NCBI GenBank assembly: GCA_037974335.1
Contig: CM075729.1
Span: 125,625,498 to 125,689,497 of the forward strand
Source: Prionace glauca
Lineage: Eukaryota; Chordata; Chondrichthyes; Carcharhiniformes; Carcharhinidae
DNA: 64,000 nt
Direction: 5' to 3'
In this document: positions 21,986-33,711 of the stretch, in pieces
Layout: every line of letters begins with the position of its first letter
Numbering within the stretch: the stretch's first letter is position 1
Position numbers and translations under genes: made by a program
Notes under the pieces: generated by a model
Told to the model about the DNA's origin: nothing
The model's database searches: none
What the model saw: only the letters and a program-made list of their open reading frames with translations

Positions 21986-22240
21986 TTTAAAGTTTAAAAG
22001 TCTGTTTATTAGTGTCACAAGTCGGCTTACATTAACACAGTAATGAAATTGTTCCGAAAATCCCCTAGTCATCGCACTCCGGCGCGTGCTCGGGTGCACT
22101 GAGGGAGAACTTTAGCTCAGCCAATACATCGAACCAACACGTCTTTTGGACTGTTGGAGGAAATCAGAGCACCCACAGGAAATCCACACAGACATGGGAA
22201 CAACGTGCAGACTCCGCACACATAGTGACTAAAGCCAGGA
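21986..22240 (-). mobile_element. SINE, tail type a
   Basis: TTTATTAGTGTCACAAGTCGG tail, core GGACTGTTGGAGGAAATC; truncated inside the head, directly abutting repeat R. Confidence 0.8.
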
Positions 22241-22241
22241 A

Positions 22242-22497
22242 TGTGGGGTGGGGGGTGAGAGGGGAACTGGTTACTGTGGAGAAACTGAGCACACAAGTCG
22301 TTTCAAGAAGATGCTTAGGCACGATTTGTAGATTGAATGAGGGTGACATGATGCTTTAGCTTGTTGCTTTGTGCCATCAACTGCTTGAATGTAATTCTGC
22401 TGTCTTTTGGTCAATAGCTGATGTTTGAGTTGCAACCTACGTGACTCAGCTGTCATTATCAGTAAAAGCCGAGCAGAACTGTTGAGTTCAGTGTTTC
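22242..22497. repeat. Repeat R, left part (split by LINE B)
   Basis: Almost identical to 33989-34241. Interrupted at 22497/22498 by LINE B; its continuation is 29960-30185. Family not recognised. Both copies keep a minus-strand frame of about 60 codons (beginning MTAESRRLQLKHQL), which may be chance. Confidence 0.88.
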
Positions 22498-23992
22498 AAA
22501 GAACAAAGAACAACACAGCACGGGAAACAGGCCCTTCGGCCCAACGAGCCCGCGCCGCCGTCCCATGGTCAGTGACCTATTCATGATTTTAGTCTATGCC
22601 TAATGTGTGAGGATCAGGGAGGTCCAATATAGGGACAATTAGTTACCCAATCAATCAGCCTAAAAGCACATTTTTGGGATGTGGGAGGAAACCGGAGTAC
22701 CCGGAGGAAACCCACGCAACCATGGGGAGAACGCGCAAACTCCCACGGACACAGACCCAAATCCATGTGTCCGCATAGCAATAGAGATAGTCTCTGAGCT
22801 GTCATGTTGCCCTCGAGATGGTCCAGTTTACGCACACCAACGACATAAAGCAGTAGGCAACTCCCGAAGCAACATCCAAGAGCAGCCCACCACAACCTGC
22901 CGCACGCATTCCCCTTGCTGGACTTAAATGCCTGTGGACAAAAAATTCATTATTAAAAAGACTCTATACTCCTGAGGCTAAAACTGAATCCCAAGCCTAC
23001 AATGTTTAGTAAGGCATGCTATATCCCCCTATATGTAGACCGCTCATGTGGCTGTCCAAGTGACTCTTGAACAACCCTAGCGTGCCTGATTCCACCACCT
23101 TACTCGGCAGTTCATTCCACATCCCCACTACCCTTTGTGTGAAAAACTGCCCTCTAATATTAGTCTTATATCTAGCCCCCCTCACCCTAAGCCTGTGACC
23201 CCTCGTTCTATCCATTTCTAATAGCGGAAAAAGCTTACCACTATTTACTTTATCTATCCCCTTCATAATCTTATAAACCTCTATTAGGTCCCCTCTCAGC
23301 CGACGTCTCTCAAGGGAAAACAGCCCAAGTGCGTTCAATCTTTCCTCGTAAGACAGCCCTTCCATACCAGGCAACATCCTGGTAAATCTCCTCTGCACTC
23401 TCTCCAGGATCTCTACATCCTTCCGGTAGTACGGCGACCAGAACTGGATGCAGTACTCCAGGTGAAGCCTAACCAACGTTCTATACAACTGGAACATCAG
23501 ACTCCTACTCTTATATTCTATACCCCTTCCTATGAAGGCTAACATGCCATACACTTTCCTCATCACATTCTGCACCTGCACCGACACCTTCAGGGACTTG
23601 TGTACCTGCACCCCCAGGTCTCTCTGCGTATCTATACTCCGGATAGTTCTACCTTTTATAGTATAACCCCCCTCCACATTATTCCGGCCAAAGTGCATCA
23701 CCTCGCATTTCTCCGGATTAAATTCCATTTGCCCAATCTACCAGCCTGTCTATGTCCTGTTGCATTGCCAGGCACTGCTCCTCAGTACCCGCCAATCCAA
23801 CCATCTTAGTGTCATCAGCAAATTTGCTGATCACACCACCTACCCCCTCTTCGAAGTCATTAATATATACTACAAATAGTAGAGGTCCTAGTACCGAGCC
23901 CTGCGGCACCCCACTGGTGACAGACCTCCAATTGGAAAAGGAGCCTTCCACTACTACCCGCTGTCTCCTCCTCCCAAGCCAGTTCTCCACCC
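22498..23992 (-). mobile_element. LINE B copy 1, 3' portion
   Basis: Minus-strand CR1-clade LINE whose 3' end (AAAGAACAAAGAAC) abuts repeat R. It includes the SINE-core-like 3' UTR and RT C-terminus. The element is split cleanly at 23992/23993 and resumes at 29842-29959. Confidence 0.9.
23006..23728 (-). pseudogene. LINE B copy 1 RT C-terminal fragment
   Basis: 240 codons from MEFNPEKCEVMHFGRNN to the C-terminal MSGLHIGGYS of ORF2. It is shifted against the upstream RT block at 23718-24000 ([14 protein letters not shown]...FADDTK), so ORF2 is broken in this copy as well as 5'-truncated. Confidence 0.85.
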
Positions 23993-24289
23993 TCACTGTT
24001 CTCTGGAACAGAGATTTCGACGAGTGGCTGCCTTTTGGTGAGTGTGCTGCCTTGTAATTACTGCATTTTGACTTACTTCTAGTTCGGGAGGGTTTTTGTT
24101 TGTTTTGGTGCTCCGTAGCGGGAGATAGGCGCAGGGGCTGCTGGGAAGGGAGCGCTGGAGTATAAAAAGAAGGCCAAGGTGATAGCGGGCAGCGTCGGGA
24201 GCGGGCAGCGGAGTGAGAGGTAAAAGGGCTTAAGCTCACTGGGCTTGATAACAGGGCTTCATATCACACCTTAACAGGGGTCAACCATA

Positions 24290-25177
24290 ATGACAGGGAC
24301 TAGGGTTACACGTGTGCATTGTGTTCGTTGCCATATGTGGACATTTCTGGAGACAGCACATCTCCCGAAAGCCCACATATGCGGGAAATGTCTCGAGGTG
24401 CAGCGATTAAGGGCCCGGGTGAGGTAGCTGGAACTGAGACTGGAGGATATGTTTTTAGTTAGGGAAAATGAGGAGGTAATGGAGAGGAACGGCAACACTG
24501 AGCTAATACCAGAACCTACAAGTATAGATGGTTGGGTTACAGTTAGGAAGAGCAAAAAGAAAAGTACTAGGAATGCCCCAGATGAATTACCCCGGAATGT
24601 CAAGGGTGGGGTGACAGTTGGGGTAGAGAAGGTAAGGGAGGGAGATCGGAAAGTGAAGAGTGCAGGGTGTGAGATAGTGGTGGGGGATGGGAATGTCAAG
24701 GGGATTGACAGGCGATTCTGTGGGCAAAAGCGGGACTCCAGGATGGTAGTCTGCCTCCCTGGAGCAGGGGTACAGGATGTCTCAGAAAGGGTAGAGGGAA
24801 TCTTAAAGGGTGGAGGGACTGAGTCGAATGTGATAGTACATGTAGGAGAGAAGGATGTAGGAACAAAATGCAGGGGGGACATACGCAGGCAGTTCAGGGA
24901 GTTGGGGGCCAGGCTGAAATGTAGGGCCTCCAGGGTGGCGTTCTCTGGGCTGCTGCCGGTGCCTGGGGCTAGCAGGGCTAGAAATAATGAACTAATCCAA
25001 TTAAATGCTTGGTTGAAAGATTGGTGTAGGGCAGAGGGATTTATATTCATAGACCACTGGGAAGTCTTTATGAAAGAACGGCAAATATACAAGAGGGATG
25101 GGGTACAGTTAACTGGGAAGGGCACACATATCTTAGCTGGAAGGTTAGCTGGTGTGTATCGGCAGGGTTTAAACTAA
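24290..25177 (+). pseudogene. LINE B ORF1 with one in-frame stop
   Basis: From ATG at 24290 the frame encodes a CVRC...CGKC zinc-knuckle pair, then meets TAG at 24425-24427 (codon 46) and is open again to TAA at 25177. The second part holds an SGNH-esterase-like domain: IVVGDGNVKGID in place of the usual GDS block, VIVHVGEKDVG, and KRDGVQLTGKGTHIL in place of DxxH. The catalytic Ser and His positions therefore look substituted. The layout matches LINE A ORF1 but the sequence is well diverged. Confidence 0.8.
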
Positions 25178-25260
25178 TATGGAGGGGGGGTGGGGAGGTA
25201 GACGGAACTGGGATTGGAGATAGGGTAGGCCCGGAGGGTAGGAAGAAGGATCGGGTTGTT

Positions 25261-28062
25261 TTGGAGGGTCTTCGGTGCATGTGTTTCAATGCTAGGAGTG
25301 TGACTGGCAAAACAGATGAACTGAAGGCATTAATGTTCGAAAGGAAGTTGGAAGTGGTGGCGGTGACAGAGACTTGGTTAAAGGAAGGGCAGGACTGGCA
25401 GTTGAATGTTCCTGGTTATAAGTGTTTCAGGCGAGATAGGGGTGGGTCGCTGAGAAGTGGGGGAGTGGCGTTGTTAGTTAAGGATTGCATCGTAGCAGTG
25501 CAGAGGGAGGGAGGTACGGAGGATGTAGGAATCGAGTCGCTATGGGTGGAGTTGAGGAATAGGAAGGGTGATGTTACTATGCTGGGTGTTTACTACAGAC
25601 CGCCCAACAGCCCGAGGGCTGTGGAAGATGGGATAAGCAGGGACATTCTAGATAAGTGCAGGAAGAATAGGGTGGTGGTAGTGGGAGATTTTAATCTCCC
25701 CAGGGTAGATTGGAATGTACTGAGATCAGAGGGTGCTGACGGGGAGGAATTTGTACAGTGTGTAATGGAAGGATCCCTGGAGCAGTACGTGGATAGACCG
25801 ACCAGGGAGGGGGCTATACTTGACTTGGTTCTGGGGAATGAGCCTGGGCAGGTGGTTGACGTTGAGGTAGGAGAGCATGTGGCTAACAGTGACCACAACT
25901 CTGTCTGGTTCAAGATATTAATGGATAAAGATGAAGCCTGTCCTAAGGGGAGGGTGTTAAATTGGGGGAGGGCGAGATACAGCCGGATTAGGCAGGATCT
26001 TAAAGATACGGACTGGGGTACGCTATTTAACGGTAGGTCGACGCTGGGTATGTGGGAGTCTCTCAAGGGAAAACTACAATCTTTACAGGAAAGACATGTG
26101 CCGGTCAAGAGGAAGGATGGGAAAGGTAGGATTAGAGAGCCGTGGGTAACTAGGGATATTGAGGACCTGGTCAGGAGAAAGAGGGAAGCGTACACTAGAT
26201 CGAGGCATTTGAGGACAGAGATAGCGTTAGAAGAATACAGGGAATGTAGGAGAGAACTTAAAAGGGGCATCAGAAAGGCAAAAAGGGGCCACGAAATGGC
26301 TTTGGCGGGTAGGATTAAAGAAAATCCTAAGGCATTTTACTCTTATATTAGAAACAAAAGGATGGTTAGAGGGAACATTGGTCCTCTCAGGGACAGAGGA
26401 GGGGAACTATGCTTGGAGCCTGGGGTAATGGGGGAGATCTTGAATGAATACTTTGCGTCGGTATTCACTCAGGAGAGGGGTCAGTCCTCTGCTGCTGTGC
26501 TTGAGAAGTTTGAGGATCCGTTGAGGGAAATAGTCATCACGAGGGAAGAGGTGTTGGGACTTTTAGACAATATAAAGACGGACAAATCTCCGGGGCCTGA
26601 TGGCATCTATCCTAGGCTGCTAAGGGAGGTGAGGGATGAAATTGCTGGGCCTCTGACGCAAATCTTTGTCTCTTCTTTGGACACAGGTGAGGTCCCAGAG
26701 GATTGGCGGATTGCAAATGTTGTACCGTTGTTTAAGAAGGGTCAGAGGGATAACCCAGGGAACTATAGGCCAGTGAGCTTGACTTCAGTTATAGGCAAGA
26801 TAATGGAGAGGATCCTCAAGGATAGGATGTATGAGCATCTGGAGCGCTGCAATCTGATCAGGGATACGCAGCATAGCTTCGTTACAGGGAGGTCGTGCCT
26901 TACGAATCTATTGGAATTTTTTGAAGAGGTGACAAAAACGGTTGACGAAGGACAAGCCGTTGATGTTGTCTATATGGATTTCAGTAAGGCGTTTGACAAG
27001 GTCCCTCACGGTAGGCTGATAGAAAAGGTGAAGGCTCATGGGATACAAGGCCAGGTATGTAGATGGGTGAAGAACTGGCTTGGGAGGAGAAGACAGCGGG
27101 TAGTAGTGGAGGGCTCCTTTTCCAATTGGAGGTCTGTCACCAGTGGGGTGCCGCAGGGCTCGGTACTAGGACCTCTACTATTTGTAGTATATATTAATGA
27201 CTTGGAAGAGGGGGTAGGTGGTGTGATCAGCAAATTTGCTGATGACACTAAGATGGTTGGATTGGCGGGTACTGAGGAGCAGTGCCTGGCAATGCAACAG
27301 GACATAGATAGGCTGGTAGATTGGGCAGATAGATGGCAAATGGAATTTAATCCGGAGAAATGCGAGGTGATGCACTTTGGCCGGAATAATGTGGAAGGGA
27401 GTTATATGATAAAAGGTAGAACTATCCAGAGTATAGATACGCAGAGAGACCTGGGGGTGCAGGTACACAAGTCCCTGAAGGTGTCGGTGCAGGTGCAGAA
27501 TGTGATGAGGAAAGCGTATGGCACGTTAGCCTTCATAGGAAGGGGTATAGAATATAAGAGTAGGAGTCTGATGTTGCAGTTGTATAGAACGTTGGTTAGG
27601 CCTCACCTGGAGTACTGCGTCCAGTTCTGGTCGCCGTACTACCGGAAGGATGTAGAGATCCTGGAGAGAGTGCAGAGGAGATTTACCAGGATGTTGCCTG
27701 GTATGGAAGGGCTGTCTTACGAGGAAAGATTGAACGCATTTGGGCTGTTTTCCCTTGAGAGACGTCGGCTGAGGGGGGATTTGATAGAGGTTTATAAGAT
27801 TATGAAGGGGACAGATAGAGTAGATGGTGATAAGCTTTTTCCGCTATTAGAAATGGATAGAACGAGGGGTCACGGGCTTAGGGTGAGAGGGGCTAGATAT
27901 AAGACTAATGTTAGAGGGCAGTTTTTCACACAAAGGGTAGTGGGGATGTGGAATGCACTGCCGAGTAAGGTGGTGGAAGCAGGCACGCTAGGGTTGTTCA
28001 AGAGTCACTTGGACAGCCACATGAGCAGTTTACATATAGGGGGATATAGCAGGCCTTATTAA
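25261..28062 (+). CDS. LINE B ORF2: endonuclease-reverse transcriptase, intact
   Basis: 933 codons to TAA; first codon shown is TTG, so the true initiation site is uncertain. N-terminal APE-type endonuclease: FNARSV, VTETWL, GVYYRPPNS, VVGDFNLP and SDHNSVWF (about residues 8-215). [59 protein letters not shown], catalytic FADDTK. C-terminal: LEYCVQFWSPYYRKD and MLPGMEGLSYEERLN. All catalytic motifs are present. It would nick target DNA and prime reverse transcription at the element's 3' end. Single-family source for the LINE B copies at 1-209 and 22498-23992. Confidence 0.9.
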   Translation: MEGLRCMCFNARSVTGKTDELKALMFERKLEVVAVTETWLKEGQDWQLNVPGYKCFRRDRGGSLRSGGVALLVKDCIVAVQREGGTEDVGIESLWVELRNRKGDVTMLGVYYRPPNSPRAVEDGISRDILDKCRKNRVVVVGDFNLPRVDWNVLRSEGADGEEFVQCVMEGSLEQYVDRPTREGAILDLVLGNEPGQVVDVEVGEHVANSDHNSVWFKILMDKDEACPKGRVLNWGRARYSRIRQDLKDTDWGTLFNGRSTLGMWESLKGKLQSLQERHVPVKRKDGKGRIREPWVTRDIEDLVRRKREAYTRSRHLRTEIALEEYRECRRELKRGIRKAKRGHEMALAGRIKENPKAFYSYIRNKRMVRGNIGPLRDRGGELCLEPGVMGEILNEYFASVFTQERGQSSAAVLEKFEDPLREIVITREEVLGLLDNIKTDKSPGPDGIYPRLLREVRDEIAGPLTQIFVSSLDTGEVPEDWRIANVVPLFKKGQRDNPGNYRPVSLTSVIGKIMERILKDRMYEHLERCNLIRDTQHSFVTGRSCLTNLLEFFEEVTKTVDEGQAVDVVYMDFSKAFDKVPHGRLIEKVKAHGIQGQVCRWVKNWLGRRRQRVVVEGSFSNWRSVTSGVPQGSVLGPLLFVVYINDLEEGVGGVISKFADDTKMVGLAGTEEQCLAMQQDIDRLVDWADRWQMEFNPEKCEVMHFGRNNVEGSYMIKGRTIQSIDTQRDLGVQVHKSLKVSVQVQNVMRKAYGTLAFIGRGIEYKSRSLMLQLYRTLVRPHLEYCVQFWSPYYRKDVEILERVQRRFTRMLPGMEGLSYEERLNAFGLFSLERRRLRGDLIEVYKIMKGTDRVDGDKLFPLLEMDRTRGHGLRVRGARYKTNVRGQFFTQRVVGMWNALPSKVVEAGTLGLFKSHLDSHMSSLHIGGYSRPY

Positions 28063-28461
28063 GCATTGTAGGCTTGGGGTCAGTTTTAGTCTCAGGGATA
28101 TAGAGTCTTTAATAATGAAATTTTTATCCACAGGCACTTACCATCTCGAGGGCATCATGGCAGCACAGAGGCTATCTCTGTTGCTGTGCGGACACATGGA
28201 GTTGGGCCTGTGTCCGTGGGAGTTTGCGCGTTCTCCCCGTGGTTGCGTGGGTTTCCTCCGGGTGCTCCGGTTTCCTCCCACATCCCAAAAATGTGCTTTT
28301 AGGCTGATTGATTGGGTAACAAATTGTCCCTATATTGGAACTCCCTGATCCTCACACATTAGGCATAGACTAGAGTCATGAATAGGTCACTGACCATGGG
28401 ACGGCGGCGCGGGCTCGTTGGGCCGAAGGGCCTGTTTCCCGTGCTGTTTTGTTCTTTGTTA

Positions 28462-29841
28462 TTTCCAAGTTTTGTCTCATAAATTGGGCTCTGTCTATAA
28501 ACCCAGGTAATTGATATATATCTAAGAGGAGACCTAATACTGATCCCTTGAGGAAGCAACACTGTATGTTCCTCTAGTCTGAGTAATCTGTGCATTATTA
28601 ATCTCTGCTTCCAGTCTCTTAACCAGTTTAATAACCCACAGTTTCACTGCACCTTTAATTTCACAGGTTTCAATTTTGACAAGTCAATTATGTTGTTCTT
28701 TATCAAATATCTTTTGAAAGTACATGTATGCATCAACCCTTTACATTATTTCATCAAATAACTCAATCATGTTTGTTAGTTTTGACTTGCCTTTAACAAA
28801 TCCATATTGCCTGTTAACCCATGTTTTCCCCAAGGGAAAACTAATTTTATAAAGATTATATGTATCCTACTGCCAGTGATTGGTTGACAGTTTATCCCTC
28901 TGGGTTATGTGAAACATGGATGTAACATTTGCAATCCTCCAGTCCTATGACACTACTCCCATATCCAAGAAGAATTGAAGGATTGTGGTCACAAGATCCA
29001 TCTTTGGTTTCCTTGGCAACTTAGAATGCATCCTATCTGGGCCAGGTATCTTTTCTGTTTTTCAAATAATGACAATCTCTTAGGTACCTCTTCTACATCT
29101 GTTTTAAGCTTTTCCAGCTTCTTTACTCCCCTCTACTATGATGTTATCAGATCTACATTTTGTGAAAACACATTACTTGAAGCAGATTCTGTCTCCTCAA
29201 GAAGGTTGTTAATTGGCTCCAACCTTCTGCTTTATTCAGTTTAAAAAATAATATTGTGTTCACTTTCATGTTCATTAATTTATGATTACACATTCTCAGC
29301 CTCTTATTTCCTTTCTTCAGTTCTCGCCACTTTCTGCATTTTTGATTCTTGACTGTAATGAATCTGACATCATAAATCTCATTGTTAATGTTTCATTTTA
29401 ATTTACACTCCTTTAGTGATCCTAGAAACTCTAGCTTCACGGGCCCATCATATCCCACTCATGAAAACATGTTTAATCTGCACGTAAACTATCTTCTCTT
29501 TGAGATTTTCTCACTCCTCATTTACAATTTGACCTGCCAATCATTCACTGAAATTAGCAGTTTCTCAATTGAACACCTTCACTGTTTTGTTCCTTGTCCC
29601 TTTTTAATAACTAATCTAAACTGTGATCAACTGTAAACATATTTGAATAACATGTTACTATTTTAAACTGGTACTGCAGCACTTTTTGCATATGTATCTT
29701 ATTTAAATTAATGAAGAGGGAAATATGGCCCATGGACCCTATTGGGTATAACAAGAGGTCTGTGATTATGAATTAATGTATGAAAAATAGTCATTACCAG
29801 GCTACTAAAAAGCAGCAAATTTGTAACACAAGGAACAAATA
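28462..29841. other. Non-LINE B segment carried inside LINE B copy 1
   Basis: Lies between the end of LINE B copy 2 and the resumption of LINE B copy 1. Its left 0.85 kb is an older minus-strand RT fragment (decayed YMDF.K.FDK and GFVKGK-type blocks, reverse of about 28690 and 28800). The right 0.5 kb is AT-rich and unassigned. Confidence 0.7.
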
Positions 29842-29959
29842 ATCTACATACCTGGCCTTGTATCCCATGAGCCTTCACCTTTTCTATCAGCCTACCGTGA
29901 GGGACCTTGTCAAACACCTTACTGAAATCCATATAGACAACATCAACGGCTTGTCCTTC
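29842..29959 (-). mobile_element. LINE B copy 1, 5' portion
   Basis: Encodes MDFSKVFDKVPHGRLIEKVK and continues exactly where 22498-23992 stops (between equivalents of 27064 and 27065 in copy 2). The element's 5' truncation point is here, next to repeat R. Confidence 0.9.
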
Positions 29960-30185
29960 CTTTCGAGAATAGGGTCACAGAGTGCTTCCATTAGCCAGCA
30001 GGCCTGTGCGTACGTTTATCTAGGTCAGGTTCTGACAGCATGAAGGACAAAACGTATAGAATGCCTGAAGAAGAGTTTTTTGATCTGCAATGTTGTCGCA
30101 GAAATTCACGCAACCCTGTTTACCACTGTGGTAATATGATAGGAAGAACAAGCCAATGAATTATTTTGCAATCGGTCACTGATGA
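29960..30185. repeat. Repeat R, right part
   Basis: Matches 34242-34463 with scattered differences and completes the repeat interrupted at 22497. Confidence 0.88.
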
Positions 30186-30189
30186 CATT

Positions 30190-31472
30190 GGATATGAACA
30201 AACGAACTGGATCAGGAGTAGTGCATTAGGACCCTCCAGTCTGCTGTGTTATTCAATAAAATCATGGCTAATCTGATTGTACCTTCACCTCCGTCTACTT
30301 CTCCATTCACATGCTCTTTGACATCCTTGTCAGTCAAGACTCTATCTAACTCTGCCATTGACAAAGTACCACTTGGTGGGTTGTTGCATAAGATGAAATC
30401 TCAAGCCAATTGGATACAAAATTGGCTTGACGACAGAAGGCAGAGGGTAGTTGTGAAAGGCTGTTTTTTTCAAACAGGAGGCCTGTGACCAGTGGTTTGC
30501 TTCAGGGATTGGTGCGGGGTCCATTATAATTTACTTATATTAGTGATTCGGACGAGAATTTAGGTGCATGGTTAGTAAGTTTGCAGATGACACCAAGTCT
30601 GTTGGCATAGTGACCAACGAAGAAGGTTACCTAGGATATTGATCACATGGAACCGTGGGTCGATGAATGGCTGATGGAATATAAGTGAGATAAATGTGAG
30701 TTGATTTTGATCGATGGAATCTGGCTAGGCCTATTCAATTAATTGTAGGGCGGTGGGGAGGGTTATAGAACAATGAGATTCAATGGTACATGTTCACAGC
30801 ACCTTGAAAGTGGAGTCACATGTGGATAGATGGTGAAGAAAGTATTCAGCATGCTTGGTGTTATTGATCAGAACACTGAATGCAGGAGTTGAGACATCTT
30901 GTTGAAGTTGTATAAGACATTAGTAAGGCCACGCTTGGAATACTGTGTACAGTTCTGGTCGCACTATTATAAAAAGGATACTACTGAGCTAGAAAGAGTG
31001 CAGAAAAGATTTGCTAAGGTGCTACCAGGAGCTGATGGTTTGATTATAAAGAGAGGCCTGATAGGCTGAGACTTTTTTCACTGGAGCGTAGGAGGCATAG
31101 TGGTAACTTATTGGTGTCTATAAAATAATATGGGGCATAGATGAGGTAGACAGTCAACATCTTTTTACAAAAGTAGGGGATTCTAAAACTAGAGCACATA
31201 ATTTTCGGGCGAGAATGGAAACAATCAAAAAGGGCCCAGAGAGACACTTCTTTCACTCAGGGCATGGTGAGTGTCTGGAATGAGCTGTCATAGGCAGTAG
31301 TAGAGGGGGTTACAATTTTGTTTTTTAACAAGTATTTAGACAGCTACTGGGTAAGATGGGTATAGAGGAATGTGGGCCAAATGCGGGCAATTGAGATTAG
31401 CTTAGTGGTTAAAAAGGACAGATGGGCAAGTTGGGTCATAGGGCCTGTTGCCATGCTGTAAAACTCTATGAC
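30190..31472 (+). mobile_element. Old CR1-like LINE fragments (LINE F)
   Basis: 30355-31472 follows a LINE from the VDKVPLGGLLHK-type block through GTTTGCAGATGACACCAAG (FADDTK), GGCCACGCTTGGAATACTGTG (RPRLEYC) to a 3' end GCCTGTTGCCATGCTGTAAA. Many stops and frameshifts. 30190-30280 is an unrelated LINE-end remnant (AATAAAATCATGGCTAATCTG). Confidence 0.75.
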
Positions 31473-31790
31473 CTATAAACATCCAAGCCTCTACTGCTCT
31501 CTGGTGAAGGAAGTTCCACAGACTCAGGACCCTCTGAGATAAAAAGAAATCTCTTACTTCCAAAACCTCCCTCCCATTATAAACCTGTTTCCCCCCTAGA
31601 ACTAGTCTCCCCCACAAGATGAAACGGCCTCTCAGTATCCGCCCTGTCAAGTCCTCTCAGGATCTCTTTTGTTTCCAAAAGATCTGCTCTCATTTTTCTA
31701 AACTCCAATGGATACAGGCCCAACCTGTGCAACTTTCCCTCATTGACAAGTTCTTCATCCCTGGAATCAGTTGACATTGACCTACTTTTG
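31473..31790 (-). mobile_element. Decayed LINE C-terminal fragment
   Basis: Minus-strand reading NEGKLHRLGLYPLEFRKMRA matches the LNKLGLYSLEFRRMRG block of LINE A. Truncated on both sides. Confidence 0.7.
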
Positions 31791-33344
31791 GAAGCTGATC
31801 TTTCAGCCAGTATCCCTGTCTATATTCTATTTAATAGCGCTAACATCAGAACAGTATGCATTTGTCTGACTGTGGCCAGGGGTATATCAGCATTCAGTCT
31901 ATTCCACTAAAGGCTTCATTGCATCTGTTAAAGTAAGGGAGTTTGTGTTTTCTACAAAGAGACCCTTAAATTAAGCACATGTTTGTGTTGAATACACGTT
32001 TTAAGAACCCCGAGGGAAACAACTCTGCATAATGACTCTGTAGTGGGGCTGTAGTGTCCACAAGCCAGAGTGGTTGGTTGGTCATGAGAGTAACTCAGCT
32101 AAATGAGCTTTGAAGGACACAGCTACCAGACTGGGCATTCTCCAACTTGTATTTTCCCTCTCAATTCAATTAACAAATATGGGGACATTAATGACGATAT
32201 ATTTTGGGGACAAATAAACGCCTATCGAAGGGGCTGGTGAGGGGAATCCAAAGATTACTACTGTCTGATGGCTATAAAAATATGAAAATTAAATAGAATA
32301 ATGAATTTATTTGACGTTAGGTTTCTATTACAGTAGATAATCGAACAGCATACACAAGATGCAAAGCAGAAATTAATAAAAGGCAATATGACAAAGAGTG
32401 TTCATGAAGGTAAATGGCGAAGCAAAATAAGAAGGTCCACCGTATCTTTCAGAAAGGCACAGAAAGACAAGTTGTCTTGAAAGGAAAGATTGCCTCAACT
32501 GGGAATTAATAAGAAGATCTGTCTGTGCGGCCTAAAGGCTTGGACACATGTATATGTCTTCACAAAACAGCCCATGCCATAGAATGATAGAATTGAGGCT
32601 GGGTCCCTGACGTTGTTGGACAACAGTGCGACCAAATGTGCCACAGTAAAAACAAAGCGAGGGCCGCTCTGCACAGAGTCGAATGACCTATCTATACACT
32701 ACTAGGATACTATATGAGGGCGGCGAGGAGAAGGGTGGAAGAGGGGAGGAGAGGGCTGTGGTGGGAGAGGGGGAAGTGCACAGAAATAACTCTGAATGAA
32801 ACAAATAATGAGGGTGCATTTTAAAGGTTAGCAGCGTTAATAGTAGAAAAGTCACATTAAATGTCATTCATTCGTGGCGGCTGGAAACAGGATATGTGGT
32901 CCTTGGAATTATCACTATCGTACAAATCTAAAAAATATGCGAAAATATTTGTAAATAAGGGAGTAGGTGCCCATGGGAGTTTTCCATCACATTCTCTAGT
33001 CGACAGTTCAGGAAAGATGCCCATATCTTGGAGAGGATGCAGAGGAATTTTCCTTGAATCATATCAATGGATCTGTTATTATCAGGGACTTTAATGATGT
33101 GGGAGGCTGGGCCTGACCTCATGAGAGTAAAGATAAGAAATACAATAACAGTATTGGAAATTCTAATTGACTTTGATAGAATTAATATCGAGAAACTGGC
33201 AGGAGACTTGTAATCAGATAGCACAGATAGGCGATTGGCGCAACAAAAGGGAAAATCAAGAAAATGACCGGCTGCCAATTGTTCCGATCTGGAATGTGTT
33301 GCCTGTTAGGGTGGTGGATATCGATTTAAATAGTAGATTTATAG
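31791..33344. other. Mostly unassigned
   Basis: Short remnants only: about 32585-32645 resembles a minus-strand SINE head, and about 33280-33344 resembles a LINE end (CTGGAATGTGTTGCCTGTTAG). No gene recognised. Confidence 0.4.
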
Positions 33345-33675
33345 CACCTCGAAGTTGCAGAAGGACGTCATTCGGCCCATCGAAAATGCACTGAGTCTAC
33401 AATAGAGATTCTTACCCAGGCTCACTTCCTCCACCCTATTCCCGTAAAGCCACATACTTACCATGGTTAATCCATCTAATTTACCTATCTTGGGGCACTA
33501 GGTGCCAGTTTAGCATGGCCTAACGTGCACATCTTCGGATTACGGGAGGCAACCGGAGCATCTGCAGATACAGCTGGAACGTGCAAATTGCACACATACA
33601 GTCACCCAAAGCTGGGATTGACCCCAGGCCCCTGGCGCTGTGAAATAGCAGTGCTAACCACTGGGCCACAGTGAA
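33345..33675 (-). mobile_element. tRNA-derived SINE, tail type b
   Basis: GTTGCAGAAGGACGTCATTCG tail through GTGCTAACCACTGGGCCACAG head; diverged. Confidence 0.75.
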
Positions 33676-33711
33676 CTAAATGCAGCATTGCAAGAAAAGA
33701 CAAATACGGTC

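Larger units (their letters stand above)
23993..28461 (+). mobile_element. LINE B copy 2, full length
   Basis: The 5' UTR begins at the junction with LINE B copy 1 and contains a TATAAAAAG motif and CG-rich blocks. ORF1 and ORF2 follow, then a 3' UTR with the SINE-like core and a short TTTTGTTCTTTGTT tail. About 4.5 kb, the expected size of a complete CR1-clade LINE. ORF2 is open throughout; ORF1 has one in-frame stop. Confidence 0.9.

Noticed and set aside
24271-25125. 284-codon minus-strand frame
   Set aside because: Antisense shadow of LINE B ORF1; composition is low-complexity and no domain is visible.
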